Assembly: GCA_965115815.1 (NCBI GenBank)
Contig: OZ220465.1
Span: 4,502,315-4,566,314 of the forward strand
From: VXPW01 sp965115815
GTDB taxonomy: Bacteria > Pseudomonadota > Alphaproteobacteria > TMED109
Direction: 5' to 3'
Length of the DNA stretch: 64,000 nt
The notes under the pieces were generated by a model. That model made no database searches. It was not told the origin of the DNA and worked only from the letters and a program-made list of their open reading frames with translations. Below, piece by piece: positions 59,561-64,000 of this stretch. How positions within the stretch are numbered: the first letter of the stretch is position 1; each line of letters starts with the position of its first letter. A program made the position numbers and the translations under genes.

Positions 59561-59783
59561 ACGGATTCTACCATCGTGACCGAACCGTGGAAAGCATGAC
59601 TGTACGCCCGTCACTAACGATTGTGGCCGCACCATAGCACGGCGCATGGCCGTCATGCAATCCGGAACTTCCCGGTTTCGCGAAATCCGTCGACAAGCCG
59701 CATATCGGGCTGCTGCACCGGGGCGCGTTTTCGCGGAGACGAATCCCTTTCCGACCGCCCTGCCGCAAGGCCATCCCACGCTA

Positions 59784-61178
59784 GTAGTACGGAACCGTTG
59801 AACTGACGACAGTATTCTGGCAAGATTTCCGTGTCGGTCCGTGTCGGCCCCGTGTCGGTGCGTGTCGGCACGCGTGAGCGTCCGATCGGTACGGCGCTTT
59901 CTTGTTCATCCCCACAGACCCGATGCCGAACGTGCAGGCGCTCATGCTCTCTTGGGGATCGGACGGATCCGGTTTCCGGGAACCGAGCCTGCCTGCAGGG
60001 GTTCGGTGCGGGGATCGGAGTGGATCCTGGCCAATCCTCAGGGCAGGAAGCTCTATCGAGTGCGCCTTTCGGCGTCGGAGCGCCGGGAACTCCAAGCGAT
60101 CGTCGACGGTACCGGAGCCGCCTGGCGTCGTCGTCGGGCGCAGATTCTGCTGATGGCAGACGAGGGGCGCGACGGCGGCAAACTCCGGGATGTCGACATC
60201 GCGCGCGGCCTGGGTATCGGCGCTTCGACGGTCGAACGCCTGCGCAAGCGTTGTGTTTTGGAGGGTTTGGAGGCCTCTCTCCGCCGCCGGGAGCAGGAGA
60301 ACCGCCGACCGAAACTCCTGGACGGAGCGAAGGAGGCGAAGCGGGTGGCTCTGGCCTGTTCTTCCCCGCCCGAAGGTTGTGTCCGCTGGACGCTGAAGCT
60401 GCTGGCCGGCCGTCGGATGGAGATGGAGATCGTCGAGAGCATCTCGAAAGAAACGGTACGGAAGACTCGGAAAAAAGGAGATCAAGCCTTGGTTGAAGCA
60501 GTACTGGTGCATTCCCCCGAGCCGCAACGCGCCGTTCGTGGCGGCGATGGAGGAGGTGCTGGACACGTATCAGCGGGATTTTGCCGAAGACGAGGTTTGG
60601 GTCTGCATGGATGAGACCCGTCGGCAGCAGACCAAGGAAACCCGCCTTCCCCGTCCCGTGCGGCCCGGGCAGCCGGAAATCGTCGACTACGAATACGAGC
60701 GAAACGGTACGGCCCATCTCTTCCTAGCGTTCGCGCCCAATGAAAATTGGTGTACGGTAAAGGTCACCGATCGCCGCACAGCGCGGGACGGGGCGCAGTT
60801 CCTCCGGGAACTCGCGGATGATCACTTCCCCGGCAAGAAGATCGTACGGGTCATGGACCACCGGAACACACACGGCCCCGCGTCGTTGTATGAAGCCTTT
60901 GCACCCCGGGAGGCCCTGCGGGTGCGACAGCGGTTCGAGTTTCGGTACCCGCCGAAGCACGGAAGCTGGCTCCACAGGGCCGAGATCGAAATCGGCGCGT
61001 GGTCGCGACCGTGTCTTCGACGACGCCTTCCCGACCGCGCCACCCTGCTGCGGGAGACCGCGGCGTGGGTCAAGCGCCGCAACGCGGCCGGCGGCACGGT
61101 CGACTGGCGGTTCACGACGGCAGACGCCCGGGTGAAACTGAAGTCTCTATACCCAGCAATCCAATGATTCCGTACTAC
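59784..61178 (+). mobile_element. IS630-family element, complete
   Basis: Ends GTAGTACGGAACCG and the complement of GTAGTACGGAATCA, flanked by TA on both sides as expected for IS630/Tc1-mariner. It follows the ISAs1-like end CCATCCCACGCTAG at 59771-59784. Confidence 0.8.
59841..61167 (+). CDS. IS630 transposase in two overlapping frames (frameshift at A6G)
   Basis: The first frame (to 60614) holds the helix-turn-helix region: LYRVRLSASERRELQAIVDG, DIARGLGIGASTVERLRKRC. The true start is uncertain, since the only in-frame ATG is well upstream of the conserved part. The second frame, one base later, reads from about 60472: KPWLKQYWCIPPSRNAPFVA, then VWVCMDETRRQ (Asp), IVRVMDHRNTHGPASLYEAF (Asp/Asn block) and HGSWLHRAEIEIG (Glu). 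The switch coincides with AAAAAAG at 60471-60477, a slippery run used for fused IS630 transposases. Whether ribosomal or transcriptional slippage applies cannot be told from sequence. Confidence 0.75.
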
Positions 61179-61180
61179 TA

Positions 61181-61402
61181 GTGTCTGCACCGAAAAAGTA
61201 CAATGGTTTGACTCTAAAATTGGAATCGTGATATAGAGGGGACGAAGAATCCCGCTTTGATGCGGGAATCGGCCGATGCGGTCGAGAATCGGCCGGATGT
61301 TCGGAAATCTTCGCGAGAATTGCCCTGCGAACCGTCCTTCGCCGGCAGATGGAATGGGGTCAGGTTGCGATCGAGGAGATCGAGATCGACGAGAACTCGC
61401 GG
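61181..61402 (+). mobile_element. ISNCY-like element, 5' end fragment
   Basis: About 220 bp starting GTGTCTGCACCGAAAA, as far as codon 30 of the transposase, whose start ATG is CTG here. Followed by GTAACTA, the first bases of an IS66 end, then an IS630-type MITE. Confidence 0.8.
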
Positions 61403-61409
61403 GGTAACT

Positions 61410-61800
61410 AGTAGTACGGAAACGTTGAACTGACGACAGTGTTCTGACAAGATTTCCGTGTCGGTCCGTGTCGGCCTCGTGTCGGTGCGTATCGGCACGC
61501 GTGGGCGCCCGATCGTCTGGAGCTCCCGGCGCTCCGGCGCCGAAAGGCTCACTCGGTAGAGCTTCCTGCCCTGAGGGTTGGCCAGGATCCACTCCGGTCC
61601 CCGTGCCGAACACCTGCAGGCAGGCTCGGTTCCCGGAAACCGGATCCGTCCGATCCCCCAAGAGAGCGTGGGCGCCTGCACGTTCGGCATCGGGTCTGTG
61701 GGGATGAACCAGAGAGCGCCGTACCGATCGGGTGCCGACACGGACCGACACGGAAATCTTGCCAGAATACTGTCGTCAGTTCAACAGTTCCGTACTACTA
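61410..61800. mobile_element. Palindromic IS630-derived MITE, about 390 bp
   Basis: Both ends are copies of the same IS630 left end: GTAGTACGGAAACG at 61411 and its inverted counterpart near 61799. The right arm (about 61560-61800) matches 10117-10376. A short transposase piece in the middle (coding RVSLSAPERRELQ on the minus strand) is the only internal remnant. Confidence 0.75.
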
Positions 61801-61804
61801 GGTA

Positions 61805-63484
61805 GTGCCCGCACCGAAAATGGTCATTTTGGCGGCCCTTCCGGCGAAATTTCGGGTTGGACCCACCCTCCGGGGCCTCCGGTCGCTCCGTTTCCAGGGG
61901 ATTCCTGCCGATTCGCAGCGGCATCCGGGCCCTTCCCACCCAGAATCCGGACGCTAGGGCGAGCGGTTCCGTTCCCGCTCCCGGCGAGCTTCGCGGACGG
62001 GGTGGGGGCGCCGCTGTCAGGCGGCGCGTCTTCGTCGTCGTCGGGCTTGGGCCCGGGCCTGTCTCTGCCGCAGCAACCCGATGCGGTGGACATGGAAGGC
62101 CACCATGGAGAGCGCCACCCTCCGCGCAAAACCCTCCGCCCCCTACGACCGGACCCGGTCCCTGCCGCGCTGCTCGAGATGATGGATGGCGGACTCCACG
62201 GCCGGATGCTGCCGGCGCATCTCCCGGAACCTCGGGTCGGCGGCCCGTTTCCGGTCGGCCGGACCGAGTTTTCCCTTCTTCGGAAGCACGTTGTGATCCA
62301 GCCGTTCGTCCCGTGCGATCCGGTTGGAGGGGCTGTGGAACCCCCGATCGAAGCGGCACAGGCGGAGGTCGGGGAAGCGGGCCTGCGCTTCCCGGATCCT
62401 GGGTACGGCAGGATCCACGTCCGGACCTTCCCACAGGATCCGGGAGTGTAGGAGGAAGCCGTGCTGATCCTCCAGCACGGCCCCCGGCACTCCGAGTTCC
62501 ACCGGAACCCCGGCCGTGCCCTTCCCACACCCGCGCGTGTGCTCCTCGAAGATCGAAACCACCTTCTCTTCCTGCGGGATCTTCTCGCCTTTCCGCCGGC
62601 GGCGGTCCACTGGGTCGAGCGGCCTCCGGGCAGGCTTGAGGTACGACTCGATCCGGAGAATCCTGGGGGCTCCGACGCCTTGCTCCCGAAACGCGGGAAC
62701 CGTCGCTTCCGCCCGTCGGACCTCCTCCCAGCAGGCGTCGAGGTACGCCGGGATCGGCCCCGGACGGGCCCGCCGGGTCCGCCGAACCTTCGGAAAGAGC
62801 CGCTGCAGCCTCCGGCTCCGAGGCCGCCACTGCCGCCCTCCGGACACCCCCGCCCGCAGGGCTGAGCGGCCCGTCTCGCGCACCCGGCAACGCATCGCAT
62901 CCCACCGCAGGTTGACGTCCGTCGGGACGTGCACATCCGTCTTCACCACGAACGAATCACAGCGGCCCCGCAGGGGCTCCTTCGACGGGCGACCGCCCGG
63001 GCCGCTCTTCCGCTTCCGCTTCCGCACCAGCGCATGGCCGCTCTCCGCGATCAGCTGCAACACCTCCCCCAGCACTTCCGGCGTCCGCAGGCTCACGTTG
63101 TGTACCACCGTGGGATACCGGTACCGGGTCTCGTCCCAGAAGTCGGAGTGTCCCAGAAACTTCCGAACGGTAGGGTGTTGGTTCACCAGCTCTTGCAGAC
63201 GATCGAAGTCACACCCCAGGACCTGCTTCCGGAGACCCATCACGAGGATCCTCCACAGCTCCATGCCGGGACGCTCTTTCGTGTGGGACACCTCGGGAAG
63301 GATCCCCTGCTCCAGGATCTCGAACCACCGGGCACGAACCGACCGGTCGGCATACACGTGCCGAAGCCCGAGCAGTAGCGGCGGAATGTCATCCCGCGAG
63401 TTCTCGTCGATATCGATCTCCTCGATCGCAACCTGACCCCATTCCATCTGCAGGCGAATGACGTTTCGCAGGGCAATTCTCGCG
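61805..63484 (-). mobile_element. ISNCY-like element, subtype A, copy 5 (heavily substituted)
   Basis: Left end GTGCCCGCACCGAAAA at 61805. The transcript-5' end is cut by an IS66 element at 63485. Many A-to-C and T-to-G differences from the intact copies. Confidence 0.85.
62143..63471 (-). pseudogene. ISNCY-like transposase, mutated start and premature stop
   Basis: Follows the intact enzyme closely, but the conserved ATG is CTG (63471-63469) and TAG stands at 62145-62143 where intact copies have TAT, the same stop as in the copy at 407-1735. Several conserved residues are changed by A:T to C:G transversions (for example LCSFDRG to LCRFDRG). Not functional. Confidence 0.82.
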
Positions 63485-63491
63485 GTAACTA

Positions 63492-63684
63492 GTGCCTGCA
63501 CGGAAAATTCCTAAGAGTCTGATTACATGAATGAAAAGCCAATATTGACAGGGCGAAGATTCATCGAATCCAGCCTGATTTCAGCGGAATATGTCATCAT
63601 ATGCCATCAAAGAAGGAATCTTCGGTTCCCCGGATTCCAAATATGGTTGCATATACAATGTGTTGTGATTTTCCGTGCAGACAC
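63492..63684. mobile_element. 193-bp MITE of the ISNCY-like family, copy 5
   Basis: Ends GTGCCTGCACGGAAAA and TTTTCCGTGCAGACAC; perfect TAACTA duplication at 63486-63491 and 63685-63690 within the IS66 end. Confidence 0.9.
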
Positions 63685-63691
63685 TAACTAC

Positions 63692-64000
63692 TCACCCCTT
63701 GTTGGGGTCGGGTTGGCCATAGTGCTCGTTGAGGATGTCTGCGGCCTTTCCGTTGAGGGCGATGTGGATGGCGACGAGAGGGTGGTAGCCGAGTGCCTCC
63801 ATGGAGGTGAGGAAGCTGGAGCCTCGGCACCATGCGGTTGCGTGGAGCATGGTGCGGAAACATCCGGACACCTTGATCTTGACCTTGGTCATTCGGATCT
63901 TCGGTTCTCCGGCATTGTTGGTGAAGCTGACGTCGGGGTCCTTCATGAAGCGGAGGACGGACGTCTCGTGTTTCACGAGACGTTCATGCAGGTTGTGGGC
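63692..64000 (-). CDS. IS66 transposase TnpC, C-terminal part (cut by window end)
   Basis: The last about 100 codons, from HNLHERLVKHETSV to the PNKG end, match the intact TnpC with a few substitutions (GEQKIR is GEPKIR). Whether the whole gene is intact cannot be seen. Confidence 0.8.
   Translation of the reverse strand, partial: AHNLHERLVKHETSVLRFMKDPDVSFTNNAGEPKIRMTKVKIKVSGCFRTMLHATAWCRGSSFLTSMEALGYHPLVAIHIALNGKAADILNEHYGQPDPNKG

Larger units (their letters stand above)
63485..64000 (-). mobile_element. IS66-family element, left end, continuing beyond the window
   Basis: Begins GTAACTA at 63485, is interrupted by a 193-bp MITE, and resumes with CTCACCCC at 63691. Inserted in the 5' region of the ISNCY-like copy 5. 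Confidence 0.82.

Overview
The window is a GC-rich chromosomal segment, most likely from an alphaproteobacterium. The evidence is the liv operon with a small membrane gene after livF, the glnB-glnA pair behind a sigma54 promoter, a TakP-like DctP and the overall codon use. More than half of it is mobile DNA. The density and nesting of elements suggest a genome in an IS-expansion phase, as in recent host-associated or bottlenecked lineages; that lifestyle reading is inference.

Layout. 1-5765: an IS66 remnant, an ISNCY-like element, and a composite of two inverted ISAs1-type elements whose transposase carries an N-terminal DruA-like (DUF4338) domain. 5828-6459: a HigB/HigA-type toxin-antitoxin pair. 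6481-10623: broken group II introns, MITEs, and IS630 and IS5 remnants. 10739-16170: an unrecognised gene divergent from a 1362-residue NACHT/STAND-like NTPase with a C-terminal PD-(D/E)XK nuclease domain, a probable defence locus. 16288-31537: an almost unbroken IS block (IS66, two ISNCY subtypes, ISAs1, MITEs). 31744-45934: the only long stretch of ordinary chromosome: tRNA-Ser(CGA), livK/livF/livG/livM/livH plus a small membrane protein, glnB-glnA with twin NtrC-like sites and a sigma54 promoter, an ASCH-domain gene, a TRAP binding protein and an FkbM methyltransferase, interrupted once by a nested MITE/ISNCY cluster. 45953-48846: gene fragments (RTX repeats, IS5, IS630, a D12-class adenine methyltransferase). 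49019-58967: a DNA phosphorothioation operon read on the minus strand (dndC, a small ORF, dndD, and dndE fused to a HerA/FtsK-like ATPase). Its dndC is split by 4.8 kb of IS66 DNA with a perfect 8-bp target duplication. 59206-64000: short tandem repeats, an IS630 element, decayed ISNCY and IS66 copies.

How it fits together. The element families parasitise each other. A 193-bp MITE family shares terminal repeats and 6-bp target duplications with the ISNCY-like element and lands repeatedly in IS66 ends. A 194-198-bp MITE shares ends and 9-10-bp duplications with the ISAs1-type element and carries a sigma54-like promoter. Comparing copies, the decayed ones differ mainly by A->C and T->G changes (A:T to C:G transversions), which also create most of the stop codons and a lost start codon. 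This looks like a mutator signature, unless it is a sequencing artefact. The items most worth following are the interrupted Dnd operon with its DndE-ATPase fusion, the NACHT-nuclease locus, the DruA-ISAs1 fusion transposase and the transversion bias.
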